NCBI GenBank assembly: GCA_021779135.1
Contig: JAJYBH010000004.1
Span: forward strand, 1 to 58,136
DNA: 58,136 bases
Source: Deltaproteobacteria bacterium
GTDB taxonomy: Bacteria; Desulfobacterota; Desulfuromonadia; Geobacterales; Pseudopelobacteraceae
Reading direction: 5' to 3'
Shown here: positions 19,205 through 29,189 of the stretch, one piece after another
Layout: every line of letters begins with the position of its first letter
How positions within the stretch are numbered: the first letter of the stretch is position 1
Program-made: the position numbers and the translations under genes
The notes under the pieces: model-generated
Told to the model about the DNA's origin: nothing
Database searches by the model: none
Seen by the model: the letters and a program-made list of their open reading frames with translations, nothing else

Positions 19205-19618
19205 ATGGCCATGGGTGGACGTAACGACAACCGGGGTATCATGGCGGAAATCAACGTCACTCCGCTGGTGGACGTCATGCTGGTGCTGCTGGTGATCTTT
19301 ATGGTAACCGCGCCGATGATGCAGCAGGGGGTGCAGGTAAACCTCCCCAAGGCCAACACCAAGGCCATGACACCTCAGGATGAGGCCGTGGTCGTCTCGG
19401 TCGACAAAAACGGCAAGACCTTTATCAACAGGGACGAAATACCCGCCTCGGACCTGCGTGACAGGCTTAGCAGCATGTTTGCCAACCGGGAGAAGAAAGA
19501 GGTTTTTCTCAAGGCTGATGCCGGGGTCCCTTATGGTGAGGTCGTCAGGGCAATGGCCGATATCAAGGGCGCCGGCATCGAGCGCCTCGGCATGGTGACG
19601 GAGCCGGCAGCGAAATAA
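19205..19618 (+). CDS. tolR: TolR (ExbD/TolR)
   Basis: 137 residues, one membrane helix (VDVMLVLLVIFMVTAPMM) preceded by the conserved proton-path aspartate in NVTPLVDVML, then a periplasmic domain ending in ADIKGAGIERLGMVTEP. It is the second subunit of the TolQR motor. It starts 3 bases after tolQ and its TAA shares a base with the next ATG. Confidence 0.93.
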   Translation: MAMGGRNDNRGIMAEINVTPLVDVMLVLLVIFMVTAPMMQQGVQVNLPKANTKAMTPQDEAVVVSVDKNGKTFINRDEIPASDLRDRLSSMFANREKKEVFLKADAGVPYGEVVRAMADIKGAGIERLGMVTEPAAK

Positions 19619-20397
19619 TGGGCGCCAGGACATCAAAAGTAGACACCGGTATCGGTGCCTGTTTTACCGCTTCAGCCGTCATCCACATGGCGGTTTTTTT
19701 GTTACTGGCCTGGTATGGCAGTCACATGCCGCCCATGAAGATACAGGAAACCTATTACGTGGATGTCGTCAACCTGCCGGTGGCGGCCCCGCGGGCCGGC
19801 AACCCGTCCCCAAAAGCAGGCAACTCGCAACCGGCGCCCGCCCCTCCGAAAACACCTGCTGCCCCCATGGCCCTGCCGGTCCCGGCCAAGCCGGCCACGG
19901 CAGCACTGACGGCCAAACCTCCGAAAACATCCGCCGCGGGGAAGAATCCTTCCGTTGAATCATCGGCCGAATTTGCCGAGCGCATGGCCAAACTGGAGCG
20001 GCAGGCCGAGGCCAGACAGGCAGAAGACGCGCTGAAACGCCTGCGGGAAAAGGTAAAAAACCAGGGGAGCGGCCGGTCCGGCATGCCTGCCGCCAGCGGC
20101 AAGGAGGAAGGCAGCAGCTACGAAGCCTATATCAAGTCGCGCCTTATTGATGCCTTCCGCGACACGATCAGCTACAACAGCAAAAACCCCAGAATGGTCG
20201 TCCGGATTTTCATCGATGCCAATGGGAAACTATCCCGCAAAAAGACCGAAAGCAGCAGCGGCGACCCGGCCTTCGAAATCTCCGTGCTGCGGGCGATCGA
20301 TTTGGCCAGCGAGAAATTCCCTCCTCCTCCCAACCACAGGATGTTTGAATTGGGAGTCATCTTCAATCGCGAGGGTGTGTCTCCAAATCAGCGCTAA
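19618..20397 (+). CDS. tolA: TolA-like energy-transducing protein (TonB/TolA C-terminal domain)
   Basis: 259 residues. One N-terminal membrane helix (AVIHMAVFLLLAWYG) is followed by a Pro/Ala/Lys-rich spacer, a charged helical segment (residues 118-145), and a C-terminal domain with SRLIDAFRDTISYNSKNPRMVVRIFIDANGKL typical of TonB/TolA C-termini. It spans the periplasm and passes motor energy to TolB-Pal. It is shorter than E. coli TolA, the helical domain being reduced. The ATG overlaps the tolR stop. Confidence 0.85.
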   Translation: MGARTSKVDTGIGACFTASAVIHMAVFLLLAWYGSHMPPMKIQETYYVDVVNLPVAAPRAGNPSPKAGNSQPAPAPPKTPAAPMALPVPAKPATAALTAKPPKTSAAGKNPSVESSAEFAERMAKLERQAEARQAEDALKRLREKVKNQGSGRSGMPAASGKEEGSSYEAYIKSRLIDAFRDTISYNSKNPRMVVRIFIDANGKLSRKKTESSSGDPAFEISVLRAIDLASEKFPPPPNHRMFELGVIFNREGVSPNQR

Positions 20398-20409
20398 ACG
20401 AGGTCATCA

Positions 20410-21690
20410 ATGAAAACTACATTTCGTCTCCTTATATTTCTGCTTCTGGCTCTTCCCTATCAATCCTTCGCTCAGAACGACTACATCGAGGTAACCGCAC
20501 CCGGCAACCGCCAGCTGAAGCTGGCCGTGGAGGCGCCACGGAATCTGGATACAACAACGGGAAACACAGTAGCCACCGAGATGGCTGATGTAATCACTTT
20601 CGACATGAATATGTCCGGGATTGCCCAGGCGGAGACACGCCCACAATCCGCCTTGTCCGGGGGCCGCCTGGCCGAAACGGCATTTCTGCCCTGGACAGCC
20701 GCCGGTTTCGAGCTGCTGGTGCGGGGAGAATACAGTGTCAAGGGCGATAACCTGACGGTCGAGTACCGGCTGTTCGACGTCGTCAACCAGAAGATGATGA
20801 CCGCCAGGCGCTATCTGGGAAGGACAAAGGACCTGCGCTATTTTGCCCATGCCTTTGCCGATGAGATCATGCTTGCCTTGACCGGAGAAAAGGGCTGTTT
20901 CACCACGCATATCGCCTACGTTTCCAGCCAGACCGGAAACAAGGAGATCGTCATCATGAACTGGGACGGCCACAACCTGCTGCAATTGACCAGAAACGGC
21001 TCCATCAACCTCAACCCCGACTTTTCACCCGACGGGCGCGAAATACTCTTCACGTCCTACAAGCGTCGCAATCCCGATCTCTACAAGCGGGCCCTGTCCA
21101 ATACGGTCGAGGTGCCGGTCTCCAGCCGCAAGGGCCTCAATATCACCGGGACCTGGTCGCCCGACGGCTCCAGGATCGCCCTGGCCCTGAGCAAGGATGG
21201 AAATGCCGAAATCTACACCCTGGCCCGGGATGGCAGTCACCCGATCCGCCTGACGCATTCCGAGGCCATCGAGGTTTCGCCGGTCTGGTCGCCCGACGGC
21301 ACCCGGATCGCCTTCGTTTCCGACCGCCTGGGCAAGCCGCAGATATTCGTGATGAACTCCGATGGAAAAAACGTTCGCCGCCTGACCACCGCCGGCGCAT
21401 ATAACGTCAATCCCCGCTGGTCCCCCAAGGGGGATAAGATCGCCTATGCCCGCATGCAGTCTGGCGGTTTCCAGATCTACACCATTAATGCCGACGGAAC
21501 GGGTGACACCCAGCTTACCAGTTCCGGCAGCAACGAGAACCCGGCCTGGTCCCCGGACGGCCGTTTCATTGCCTTCAGCTCCAAGCGCGGCGGCGAGGCG
21601 ATCTATGTCATGCGCGGCGATGGCAGCGGTCAGACGCGGGTCAGCCGGGGCAAGGGGAGCGCGACGCAGCCGGCCTGGTCCACGCGCTGA
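20410..21690 (+). CDS. tolB: Tol-Pal system protein TolB
   Basis: 426 residues with signal peptide MKTTFRLLIFLLLALPYQSFA. The N-terminal domain (to about residue 165) is followed by a six-bladed beta-propeller of WD40-like PD40 repeats, seen as repeated SPDG-x-x-I-A-F (FSPDGREILF, WSPDGSRIAL, WSPDGTRIAF, WSPKGDKIAY, WSPDGRFIAF). TolB is periplasmic and binds Pal and TolA. It lies 12 bases after tolA. Confidence 0.96.
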   Translation: MKTTFRLLIFLLLALPYQSFAQNDYIEVTAPGNRQLKLAVEAPRNLDTTTGNTVATEMADVITFDMNMSGIAQAETRPQSALSGGRLAETAFLPWTAAGFELLVRGEYSVKGDNLTVEYRLFDVVNQKMMTARRYLGRTKDLRYFAHAFADEIMLALTGEKGCFTTHIAYVSSQTGNKEIVIMNWDGHNLLQLTRNGSINLNPDFSPDGREILFTSYKRRNPDLYKRALSNTVEVPVSSRKGLNITGTWSPDGSRIALALSKDGNAEIYTLARDGSHPIRLTHSEAIEVSPVWSPDGTRIAFVSDRLGKPQIFVMNSDGKNVRRLTTAGAYNVNPRWSPKGDKIAYARMQSGGFQIYTINADGTGDTQLTSSGSNENPAWSPDGRFIAFSSKRGGEAIYVMRGDGSGQTRVSRGKGSATQPAWSTR

Positions 21691-21745
21691 CAGACCGTAT
21701 TTCGTGCTATCTCTCTGATATTTTTGATTTATTCCGAATTATCGA

Positions 21746-21773
21746 TTGCAATACGTCAGGCCTGATGTATACT
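21746..21773 (+). promoter_or_regulatory. Probable sigma-70 promoter of pal
   Basis: TTGCAA, a 16-base spacer and TATACT, about 63 bases before the pal ATG, which would give pal separate expression from tolQRAB. The spacer contains the palindrome TCAGGCCTGA. Confidence 0.55.
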
Positions 21774-21836
21774 TTGAGCATATTTTTTAACAAACCAGGC
21801 GGTGAGCCTAAGAAACCAAGCATAGGAGAATGAAAG

Positions 21837-22418
21837 ATGAGAAAAAGAATGATGTTACTGCTGGCGGCACTGAGCATGACGGCCCTGGTGGCCGGCGGCT
21901 GTGCAAACAAGGAAGCTGTCAAGACCGAAGAGCCTGCCGCGGCAACGGTTAAAGTCGAGCAGTTGAAGCCGGCTCAGCAGCCTGGTGCCAAGAGCGAGGA
22001 ACCCGCCGCACCCGTGGAGAATCGAGTCGCTGAAGCTATTAAGCCCGCCGAAGCCCAGACGGGCAAAGCCGTGGAAGAGGTCTCGGCCTTTGAACCGATC
22101 TACTTTGACTTCGACAGCTCCGACCTGCGTCAGGATGCCCGCAACACCCTCACCAAGAACGCCGAGATGCTGCTGAAATCCAAGCCGGCCACAAGGATCA
22201 AGATCGAGGGTAACTGCGATGAACGCGGGTCGGCGGAATACAACCTTGCCCTTGGGGAGCGTCGCGCTAAATCAGCCATGCAGTATCTGATCACCCTGGG
22301 CGTACAGCCGGAGCGCCTTTCCATCATCAGCTACGGCAAGGAAAAGCCGGCTGTCATGGGCGATGACGAAGCAGCCTGGGCCAAGAACAGAAGGGATGAG
22401 TTTGTGATCGAGAAGTAA
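21837..22418 (+). CDS. pal: Peptidoglycan-associated lipoprotein Pal (OmpA-like)
   Basis: 193 residues. A lipoprotein signal ends at ALVAGGC, then a Lys/Glu/Ala-rich tether leads to an OmpA-like peptidoglycan-binding domain: IYFDFDSSDLRQDARNTL, IEGNCDERGSAEYNLALGERRA, ISYGKEKP. It anchors the outer membrane to peptidoglycan and is the TolB partner. A strong terminator closes the cluster; no cpoB/ybgF follows. A YbgC-type thioesterase, often in tol operons, is instead at 54.1 kb. Confidence 0.93.
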   Translation: MRKRMMLLLAALSMTALVAGGCANKEAVKTEEPAAATVKVEQLKPAQQPGAKSEEPAAPVENRVAEAIKPAEAQTGKAVEEVSAFEPIYFDFDSSDLRQDARNTLTKNAEMLLKSKPATRIKIEGNCDERGSAEYNLALGERRAKSAMQYLITLGVQPERLSIISYGKEKPAVMGDDEAAWAKNRRDEFVIEK

Positions 22419-22451
22419 TCCTCATTTAACATACTGTTGACCGGCATATTG

Positions 22452-22487
22452 AAAGCCGGAAGGTGTCCACCGCCTTCCGGCTTTTTT
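22452..22487 (+). terminator. pal rho-independent terminator
   Basis: AAAGCCGGAAGG pairs with CCTTCCGGCTTT across a short loop, followed by a run of six T. Confidence 0.9.
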
Positions 22488-22555
22488 CGTTGCTGAAACC
22501 GCGGCTCGGATTGCAATTGCCCGATTTCCCGATATAAAGATAAGACAGGTTGTAC

Positions 22556-22584
22556 TTGACTTTTCTCATGGCAATATATATTGT
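22556..22584 (+). promoter_or_regulatory. Probable promoter and operator of the RND efflux operon
   Basis: TTGACT, 17 bases, TATTGT. The -10 region lies within the perfect 12-bp palindrome CAATATATATTG (22572-22583), and ATATATTG recurs at 22590-22597, so a regulator site over the promoter is plausible. No regulator gene is adjacent. Confidence 0.45.
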
Positions 22585-22617
22585 TTTTCATATATTGAAT
22601 GTGGACTGGAGTTGCAT

Positions 22618-23976
22618 GTGAAACTATTCTTCGCACTACTGGCACTCTGTATCGTGACAACGGTTCAACCCGTCAGCGCGGCATCCACGGGACCGGAGGT
22701 CCGGCGCATGACCCTGAAAGAGGCCATCGGCACGGCCTTGGAGTATAATCACCTCATCAAGGCGGCCGGGTACACCTCCGACGCGGCCGGTCAGGGCGTC
22801 GCCATTGCCAGCTCGCGCTATTACCCCGGCATCTTCTTTGAAGAGGCCTTTGCCGCCTCCAACGCGCCGACCCAGACCTTTATGATGAAGCTTGACGAGG
22901 GGCGCTTCAGTCAGAATGATTTTCTGATCAACAACCTCAACCACCCGGCGGCGCACCATGATTTCAAGACCGCCCTGACAATCCAGCAACCGCTCTATAA
23001 TCCGTCGACCGCTCCTATGCGCGAGATGGCGGTGAAAGACGCCGAAAAAGGGGCGCTGGGGCTGGAAGGGACCCGGCAGAGCATCGCCTTCCAGGTTTTC
23101 CAGACCTACCTGGAAGCTCAAAAGGCCGCGGCACATCGAACTTCGGCTGAACAGGCCATGAGTGAAGCCCGCGAAAACATGCGACTGGCAACCGTCCGCA
23201 ATGAGACCGGCATTGGCCTCAAATCGGACGAACTGAGGGCGCGCACACATCTGGCAGCGATCGAATCGCAGCTCATCACCGCCGACAACAATCTGGTTCT
23301 GGCCCAGATGCGGCTGGCGCTGGTCGTGGGAAGCAACAATGGCAGCCGTATTGAACCGGCCGAGCCTTTCGCCGGTTTTTCAGCTCCTTTCCAGGAACAG
23401 GGGCTGATGGCAGCCGCGCTCGAGAATAGAATTGATCTGCGCCTGGCTCGTACCGATCTGGAGAAATCCGCTGCCGCCGTTAAACTCGCCCGCAGCGCCT
23501 ATCTGCCATCAGCCGGAGCGTTCGCTTCATACCAGATGAATGCCGAGCATACACCTTTCGGAAACGATAACGATGCCTGGCTGGCGGGAATAACCTTAAA
23601 ATGGCAGATATTTGACGGATTTCGCCGCTGTCGGGAGAGTGACAGGGCAACCGCCGGACGGTCCGCAGCGGCCGAGACACTGGAGAATGCGGTACAAGAA
23701 GCCGCCTATCAGGTACAGGAAAGCCTGCTGCGCCGCGACGAGATGGAAAAACGCCGGGATGTGGCCCGCCATGCCCTGCAGGACGCGGAAGAAACGGTGC
23801 GCCTGCTGAGCAGGCGTTTTGAAAATTCCCTGGCAACCATGTCAGAGTTGCTGGATGCCCAGAGCGCGCTGAACCAGACGCGCGCCAGCCTCGTGGAAGC
23901 CGAAGCCAACCATGCCCTGGCCAGCGGACAGGTTTACTACACCTCGGGGATTTTTTTGAAGGAGATAACTAAATGA
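22618..23976 (+). CDS. TolC-family outer-membrane efflux protein
   Basis: About 452 residues. Signal peptide (KLFFALLALCIVTTVQPVSA) then the two-repeat coiled-coil architecture of outer-membrane efflux proteins: long Ala/Glu/Arg-rich helices with strand segments (LKTALTIQQPLYNP, ITLKWQIFDGF). It forms the exit duct of the tripartite pump. GTG at 22618 is chosen because GGAG lies 6 bases upstream; a TTG two codons earlier is also possible. Its stop overlaps the adaptor gene. Confidence 0.9.
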   Translation: MKLFFALLALCIVTTVQPVSAASTGPEVRRMTLKEAIGTALEYNHLIKAAGYTSDAAGQGVAIASSRYYPGIFFEEAFAASNAPTQTFMMKLDEGRFSQNDFLINNLNHPAAHHDFKTALTIQQPLYNPSTAPMREMAVKDAEKGALGLEGTRQSIAFQVFQTYLEAQKAAAHRTSAEQAMSEARENMRLATVRNETGIGLKSDELRARTHLAAIESQLITADNNLVLAQMRLALVVGSNNGSRIEPAEPFAGFSAPFQEQGLMAAALENRIDLRLARTDLEKSAAAVKLARSAYLPSAGAFASYQMNAEHTPFGNDNDAWLAGITLKWQIFDGFRRCRESDRATAGRSAAAETLENAVQEAAYQVQESLLRRDEMEKRRDVARHALQDAEETVRLLSRRFENSLATMSELLDAQSALNQTRASLVEAEANHALASGQVYYTSGIFLKEITK

Positions 23977-25091
23977 TATCGTTCATATCTCGTATGGCAG
24001 CTGCTTCAGCGCTGATGCTGGCTTTGGCCGGCTGCCCGGGGAAAGGGCACGAGGCCGGCAACCGTCAGGCGGAACCGGCCGTTGTTGTCACGGGGGTCAC
24101 TGTTGAAACCGTGAAATCCGCTAACCTGCCGGTAACACAGGAGGTTGTCGGTACGGTCCGCGCACACACCAGTGCCGTTGTTTCAGCCCGTATCCCCGGC
24201 ACCATCAGCGTGCTCCGGGTGCGGGAAGGGGATCGGGTCAGGAAAGGTCAGCTCCTGGCGCAGCTGGATGCCCAGGAGAACCAGGCCACCGCTGCCGCAG
24301 CCTCAGCCGGTATCGAAGATGCGCAACGGGGACTGGATGAGGCCGTGTCCAGAAAAGGTCTGGCTGACACGACCTTCGAGCGCTACCAGAAGCTCTTCAC
24401 CGAACAGGCCGTCAGCCGTCAGGAGTTCGACGTCAAGCAGACCGAGCGGGACCTGGCGGCACAGGCTGTCGCCCGGGCCGGGTCGCGCCTCAGACAGGCC
24501 CGGGAGGGGGCACGGGCAGCGGGTACCATGGCCGGATACACACGGATAGTGGCACCGATCTCGGGCATCGTCACCGCCAGACAGGCTGATCTGGGGGCAA
24601 CGGTCTTTCCGGCCCAGCCCCTGATGACCATCGAGGATGAGGGAAGCTACCAGCTGGAGCTGGCTATTCCGGAGGGTATTGCAGCCTCGGTCAGGGCGGG
24701 CGCACCAGTACAGGTGACCCTTGATTCGATCACCACCCCCTTTGTCGCAAAAATCGCCGAAATTGTCCCCTCGGCCGACCCGGCCAGCCGCACCTACACC
24801 GCCAAGATCAATCTTGGCCAGAAGGGGCTCAAATCCGGACTGTTCGGGCGCGGTGTAATTTCTCTCGGAAGTACCGCCAAGGGTATGCTGGTGGCAAGAA
24901 ATGCGGTAGTCGCGCATGGCGCCCTGACCTCGGTCTGGACGGTCAGCAATGAAAATATCGCCCGCATGCGGCTGGTCAAGGTCGGCAAAACAGTCGGAGA
25001 CAGGGTGGAGATACTCTCGGGCCTGTCGGATGGCGACCGGGTGGCGACTGCCAATGTGGAAAAGGTCAGTGAAGGGGCAAGGGTGCAATAG
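23973..25091 (+). CDS. RND efflux periplasmic adaptor lipoprotein
   Basis: 372 residues with lipobox LALAGC at residues 17-22. The biotinyl-lipoyl halves (TVRAHTSAVVSARIPGTISVLRVREGDRVRKGQLLAQLD and MAGYTRIVAPISGIVTARQADLGATV) enclose a short alpha-hairpin; beta-barrel and membrane-proximal domains follow. It joins the inner-membrane pump to the TolC protein. It overlaps the upstream gene by 4 bases (ATGA) and ends directly at the DUF2845 gene. Confidence 0.92.
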   Translation: MISFISRMAAASALMLALAGCPGKGHEAGNRQAEPAVVVTGVTVETVKSANLPVTQEVVGTVRAHTSAVVSARIPGTISVLRVREGDRVRKGQLLAQLDAQENQATAAAASAGIEDAQRGLDEAVSRKGLADTTFERYQKLFTEQAVSRQEFDVKQTERDLAAQAVARAGSRLRQAREGARAAGTMAGYTRIVAPISGIVTARQADLGATVFPAQPLMTIEDEGSYQLELAIPEGIAASVRAGAPVQVTLDSITTPFVAKIAEIVPSADPASRTYTAKINLGQKGLKSGLFGRGVISLGSTAKGMLVARNAVVAHGALTSVWTVSNENIARMRLVKVGKTVGDRVEILSGLSDGDRVATANVEKVSEGARVQ

Positions 25092-25400
25092 ATGAAATTG
25101 TCTCTCATCCTGGCAATGGCACTCCTTTTCCTCTCCGGCGCAGCCTTTGCCGACAACTTCCGCTGCCCCAATGGCAGCATCGTCTCCAGCGGCGATTCCA
25201 TTTCAGAGGTCATGGTCAAATGCGACCCGCCCACCAACAAGATCAAGCGGACCGACAGCGAAGAGACCTTCAACGGCAGGGTCCGCTATATCGAGGTCGA
25301 GGAATGGACCTACAATGAGGGGCCCAACACCCTCGTTCACTACCTGACATTCAGAAACGGCGTACTGAAAGAGATCAAAACCGGCACCTTCGGACGCTGA
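25092..25400 (+). CDS. DUF2845 family periplasmic protein inside the efflux operon
   Basis: 102 residues with signal peptide [20 protein letters not shown]. The mature part has [26 protein letters not shown] and [27 protein letters not shown], the DUF2845 pattern with two cysteines that could form a disulfide. It starts at the base after the adaptor stop and precedes the pump gene by 29 bases, so it is in the operon. Function is unknown; SmpA/BamE-like small periplasmic folds share this look. Confidence 0.82.
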   Translation: MKLSLILAMALLFLSGAAFADNFRCPNGSIVSSGDSISEVMVKCDPPTNKIKRTDSEETFNGRVRYIEVEEWTYNEGPNTLVHYLTFRNGVLKEIKTGTFGR

Positions 25401-25429
25401 CCGCCCACACCCAACTGGAGTTTATACCC

Positions 25430-28400
25430 ATGCAACAGCTCGGTTTTGCCGGCAAAATAGCCCGGGCCTTCATCAATTCGAAGCTGACCCCCCTGATCGT
25501 AGGCGCCTCTTTGCTGCTGGGCGTCTTTGCCATCCGGATGACCCCCCGCGAAGAGGAACCGCAGATTGTCGTTCCCATGGTCGACATCTACCTGCCACTG
25601 CCCGGTTCGTCGCCGCAAGAGGTCCAGGAGCGGGTGGTCAAACCTCTCGAAAGCAAATTGTGGGAGATCAAGGGGGTCGAGTACCTCTATTCCATGAGCC
25701 GGCCCGGCATGGGCATCATCACCGTGCGCTTCCTGGTGGGGCAGCCGATGGAGGAGTCGCTGGTCAAGCTCTACAACAAGGTTATGAGCAATCGGGACAT
25801 TCTGCCCCCGGGGGCCGGTCAGCCGCTGGTTGTGCCGAAATCTATCGACGATGTGCCGATTCTGACCCTGACACTCTGGTCGGAACGCTACGACCACGGC
25901 ACCCTGAGGACTCTGGCCCGGGAAGTGGCCGATGAGCTGAAAAAGAGCGAGAACAGTGCCGCGATTGAGATCAAGGGCGGTTTGTCCCGCCAGATGCGGG
26001 TCACCCTGGATGCGGGCCGGCTGGCCGGCTACGGCCTCTCCCCCCTGCAGGTGGCCGGGGCACTGCAGAAGGGCAATGCCTCCCTGCCATCCGGCTCATT
26101 TTCCGGGGACAACAGGAATACCCTGGTGGAGACCGGCGGATTCCTGGATAATGCCGACTCGGTAAACCGCCTGGTGGTCGGTGTGTTCAACGGCAAACCG
26201 GTGTACCTGTCTGACGTCGCACAGGTCCGGGACGGCGAGCAGGAACCGCGGGACTACGTCTTCATGGGGCTCGGCCCGGCCGCCCATGCCAAGGAGTTGT
26301 CCGGAAAAGCCGCTCAGGACTATGCCGCGGTGACGATATCCGTGGCAAAGCGCAAGGGCGCCAACGCCACCTGGGTTGCCGAGGATCTGGTCAAAAGGGT
26401 CGAATCCCTCAAGGGGAAGACCATCCCCTCCGATGTTCAGGTCACGGTCACCCGCAACTACGGCGAGACCGCCCGGGAGAAGAACAACGAGTTGCTGTTC
26501 CACATGTTCCTGGCGGCTATCTCCGTTACGATCCTGATCGCCATCTTCATGGGCTGGCGGGCCGGTGCGGTAGCTGCTATCGCCATTCCGGTCACCCTGG
26601 CGCTGACCATGCTGATCTTCTACCTGATCGGCTATACCCTCAACCGCATCACCCTCTTTGCCCTGATCTTCTCCATCGGCATCCTGGTGGACGATGCCAT
26701 CGTGGTAGTGGAGAACATCCACCGCTACTTCACCACCACGTTCATGGAACCGCTCGAAGCGGCCATCCAGGCGGTCGATGAGATCGGCAACCCGACGGTG
26801 CTGGCCACCTTTGCCGTGATCGCCTCCATCCTGCCGATGGGTTTCGTCGGCGGCCTGATGGGACCCTACATGCGCCCGATCCCGGTCGGAGCCAGCATGG
26901 CCATGCTCTTTTCCATGCTGATCGCCTTTATCGTCACCCCCTACTTTGCCTTCCGTTTCATGAAGGGCGAGTCCCATCACGGCTCGGGCGAGCCGCCGGA
27001 GGACTCGAAACTCACCGCATTCTACCGACTTTGGATGGGCCGCCTGATCCACGAGAAGGGTCTGCGGTACGGTTTTCTGTCAGCAGTCGTAGCCCTGCTG
27101 CTGCTCTCCTGCTCCCTGATCTACTTCAAGGCCGTGACCGTCAAGATGCTCCCCTTCGACAACAAGAACGAGCTGCAGGTGATCATCGACGCACCGGACG
27201 GGACATCACTGGAGCAGACCGCCCGCATGACTCGCGAGATGGGCGATGCCCTGCGCACGGTACCGGAAGTAACCGATTTCCAGTTGTACATCGGCACCAG
27301 CGCCCCCTTCAACTTCAACGGCCTGGTACGGCACTACTACCTGCGCAAGGGGCCCAACCTGGCCGACATCCAGGTCAACCTGCTGCCCAAGGATGAGCGC
27401 AAGGATCAGTCCCACGACATTGCCAAACGCATCCGGCCGCTGGTCAAGGCCATCGCCGACAGGTATGGTGCGCGGGTCAAGGTGGCCGAAATCCCCCCCG
27501 GGCCGCCGGTACTGGCCACGCTGGTGGCCGAGATCTATGGGCCTGATGATGCCGCTCGCGCCGATGTTGCCCGCAAAGTCAGGGATATCCTGGCCAAAAC
27601 CAGCGGCGTGGTGGATGTGGATATGTACCGCGAAGATGACCAGCGTAAGGTGACCTTTGCCGTGGACAGCGAAAAGGCCGCCCTCTCCGGCATAGCCGTC
27701 GAGGATGTGGCCCGAACCCTGGCCATCGCCTTGGGAGGGGAGAATACCGGCCTGCTGCATCTCCCCCGGGAGAAGGAACCGGTCTACATCAATCTGCGCC
27801 TGCCCGCCGGACAGCGCAGCTCGGTTGCCGACCTCTCCGCGATCTACGTTTCCGGCCCGAAGGGGAACGTGCCGCTCTCCCAACTGGTGCGGGTATCAAC
27901 CGGTAACGAGGCAAAGACCCTCTATCGCAAAAACCTGAAGAACGTGGTGTATGTGATCGGCGACGTGGCCGGTGAAATCGAGGCGCCGGTCTATGCGATT
28001 CTCAAGATGCAGAAAGAGATCGCCGACCTGGCGACCCCGGATGGCTCGAAGATCGAAGTCCTGGCAGCGCACCAGCCCTGGAGCGAGGATCATATGGGCA
28101 TGAAGTGGGACGGTGAATGGCACATCACCTACGAGGTCTTCCGCGACCTGGGGATCGCCTTTGGCGCCGTGATGGTCCTGATCTACATCCTGGTGGTGGC
28201 CTGGTTCAAGGACTTTACCACCCCGCTGGTGATCATGGCCCCCATCCCGCTGACCCTGATCGGCATCCTGCCGGGGCACGCCCTGTTTGGCGCCTTCTTC
28301 ACCGCCACCTCCATGATCGGCTTTATCGCCCTGGCCGGGATCATCGTGCGTAACTCGATCATCCTGATCGACTTCGCCGAGATGAAGCGCCGCGAAGGCA

Positions 28401-28651
28401 TGGCGCTGGACGAGGCCATCATCGAGGCCGGTGCCGTCCGTTTCCGCCCCATGCTGCTGACCGGCGCCGCCGTGGTGGTGGGCAGCTTTGTAATCGTCTT
28501 CGATCCGATCTTCCAGGGGCTGGCCCTGGCCATGATGTTCGGGGAGATTGCCTCGACTACCCTGTCCCGTGTTACAATACCTATACTGTACTATCTGGTA
28601 CAGAGTTGGAAGGAACGGCACCAGCCGGTTGAAATAAAGGAGAGTGTGTGA
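25430..28651 (+). CDS. RND efflux transporter permease (AcrB/MMPL-type)
   Basis: 1073 residues with the twelve-helix RND layout: helix 1 near residue 20, a large periplasmic loop, a helix bundle with [16 protein letters not shown] (the proton-relay Asp pair of helix 4), a second loop, and C-terminal helices with [21 protein letters not shown]. It exports a small molecule or ion by proton antiport. Presence of the Asp pair and no CusA-like Met clusters suggests organic substrates rather than heavy metals. It ends at the TGATG junction with the next gene. Confidence 0.93.
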   Translation: MQQLGFAGKIARAFINSKLTPLIVGASLLLGVFAIRMTPREEEPQIVVPMVDIYLPLPGSSPQEVQERVVKPLESKLWEIKGVEYLYSMSRPGMGIITVRFLVGQPMEESLVKLYNKVMSNRDILPPGAGQPLVVPKSIDDVPILTLTLWSERYDHGTLRTLAREVADELKKSENSAAIEIKGGLSRQMRVTLDAGRLAGYGLSPLQVAGALQKGNASLPSGSFSGDNRNTLVETGGFLDNADSVNRLVVGVFNGKPVYLSDVAQVRDGEQEPRDYVFMGLGPAAHAKELSGKAAQDYAAVTISVAKRKGANATWVAEDLVKRVESLKGKTIPSDVQVTVTRNYGETAREKNNELLFHMFLAAISVTILIAIFMGWRAGAVAAIAIPVTLALTMLIFYLIGYTLNRITLFALIFSIGILVDDAIVVVENIHRYFTTTFMEPLEAAIQAVDEIGNPTVLATFAVIASILPMGFVGGLMGPYMRPIPVGASMAMLFSMLIAFIVTPYFAFRFMKGESHHGSGEPPEDSKLTAFYRLWMGRLIHEKGLRYGFLSAVVALLLLSCSLIYFKAVTVKMLPFDNKNELQVIIDAPDGTSLEQTARMTREMGDALRTVPEVTDFQLYIGTSAPFNFNGLVRHYYLRKGPNLADIQVNLLPKDERKDQSHDIAKRIRPLVKAIADRYGARVKVAEIPPGPPVLATLVAEIYGPDDAARADVARKVRDILAKTSGVVDVDMYREDDQRKVTFAVDSEKAALSGIAVEDVARTLAIALGGENTGLLHLPREKEPVYINLRLPAGQRSSVADLSAIYVSGPKGNVPLSQLVRVSTGNEAKTLYRKNLKNVVYVIGDVAGEIEAPVYAILKMQKEIADLATPDGSKIEVLAAHQPWSEDHMGMKWDGEWHITYEVFRDLGIAFGAVMVLIYILVVAWFKDFTTPLVIMAPIPLTLIGILPGHALFGAFFTATSMIGFIALAGIIVRNSIILIDFAEMKRREGMALDEAIIEAGAVRFRPMLLTGAAVVVGSFVIVFDPIFQGLALAMMFGEIASTTLSRVTIPILYYLVQSWKERHQPVEIKESV

Positions 28652-29076
28652 TGTTCTGGTCGAAAAAGGCACATCCGTCACTGGAAGGCGTGGAACTGGC
28701 GGAGATCTGCCATCTGGAAGCCGAGGCACTCTATCGTTCCGGTACGCATCACTGTGCCGAGGCGGTCATGGAGGCCATCCGCAAGCATTTCGCGCCTGAC
28801 GTGCCGCAGGCCGTGGTGGGGGCCGTAGCGGGCTTCGGCGGCGGCTCTTCCGCGGGCTGCATCTGCGGGGCGGTGGCGGGGGGGACGGTGGCCCTGGGGC
28901 TGGTCCTGCACGACAAAAAGGCAACCACACACCTGACCAAGGAACTGCACATCTGGTTCAAGGAAAAATACGGAGTAACCTGCTGCAAGACCATTCGCCA
29001 GACCCACAAGGGGGCCTGCCCGCAACTGACCGGCGAGGTGGCGGGAAAGATAGCCGAAATGCTGGGCAGAAAATAA
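28651..29076 (+). CDS. C_GCAxxG_C_C family redox protein
   Basis: 141 residues with the defining cysteine array: HCAEAVMEA in the first helix, then GFGGGSSAGCICGAVAGGTVALG, and CC plus C near the C-terminus (VTCCKTI...GACPQL). Family members are small cytosolic proteins of anaerobes, probably binding a metal or Fe-S cluster; function is not established. The ATG at 28651 follows GGAG and shares one base with the pump stop, so it is co-translated with the efflux operon. A MITE-like repeat follows right after its stop. Confidence 0.88.
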   Translation: MFWSKKAHPSLEGVELAEICHLEAEALYRSGTHHCAEAVMEAIRKHFAPDVPQAVVGAVAGFGGGSSAGCICGAVAGGTVALGLVLHDKKATTHLTKELHIWFKEKYGVTCCKTIRQTHKGACPQLTGEVAGKIAEMLGRK

Positions 29077-29077
29077 C

Positions 29078-29170
29078 AAATTTCCCCCTTTGTCAAAGGG
29101 GGGCAGGGGGGATTTGATTTTATCGTCAACTGCAAATCCCCCTAAATCCCCCTTTTTAAAGGGGGACTTT
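29078..29170. repeat. MITE-like inverted repeat (93 bases)
   Basis: The left arm runs AAATTTCCCCCTTTG...GGGGGGATTTG and the right arm CAAATCCCCCTAAATCC...AAAGGGGGACTTT, imperfect inverted repeats of about 38 bases around a 15-base centre. Each arm is itself a small CCCCCTTT/AAAGGGGG hairpin. Elements of this CCCCC/GGGGG type are widespread non-autonomous repeats in environmental bacteria. It separates the C_GCAxxG_C_C gene from the DUF2892 gene. Confidence 0.8.
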
Positions 29171-29189
29171 AAAACCAAGGAGTTTCATC

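Noticed and set aside
25430-28651. Heavy-metal (CusA-type) efflux pump, which would fit the mercury theme
   Set aside because: No methionine-pair clusters of CusA were seen and the proton-relay motif is of the general RND type, so metal export is not supported.
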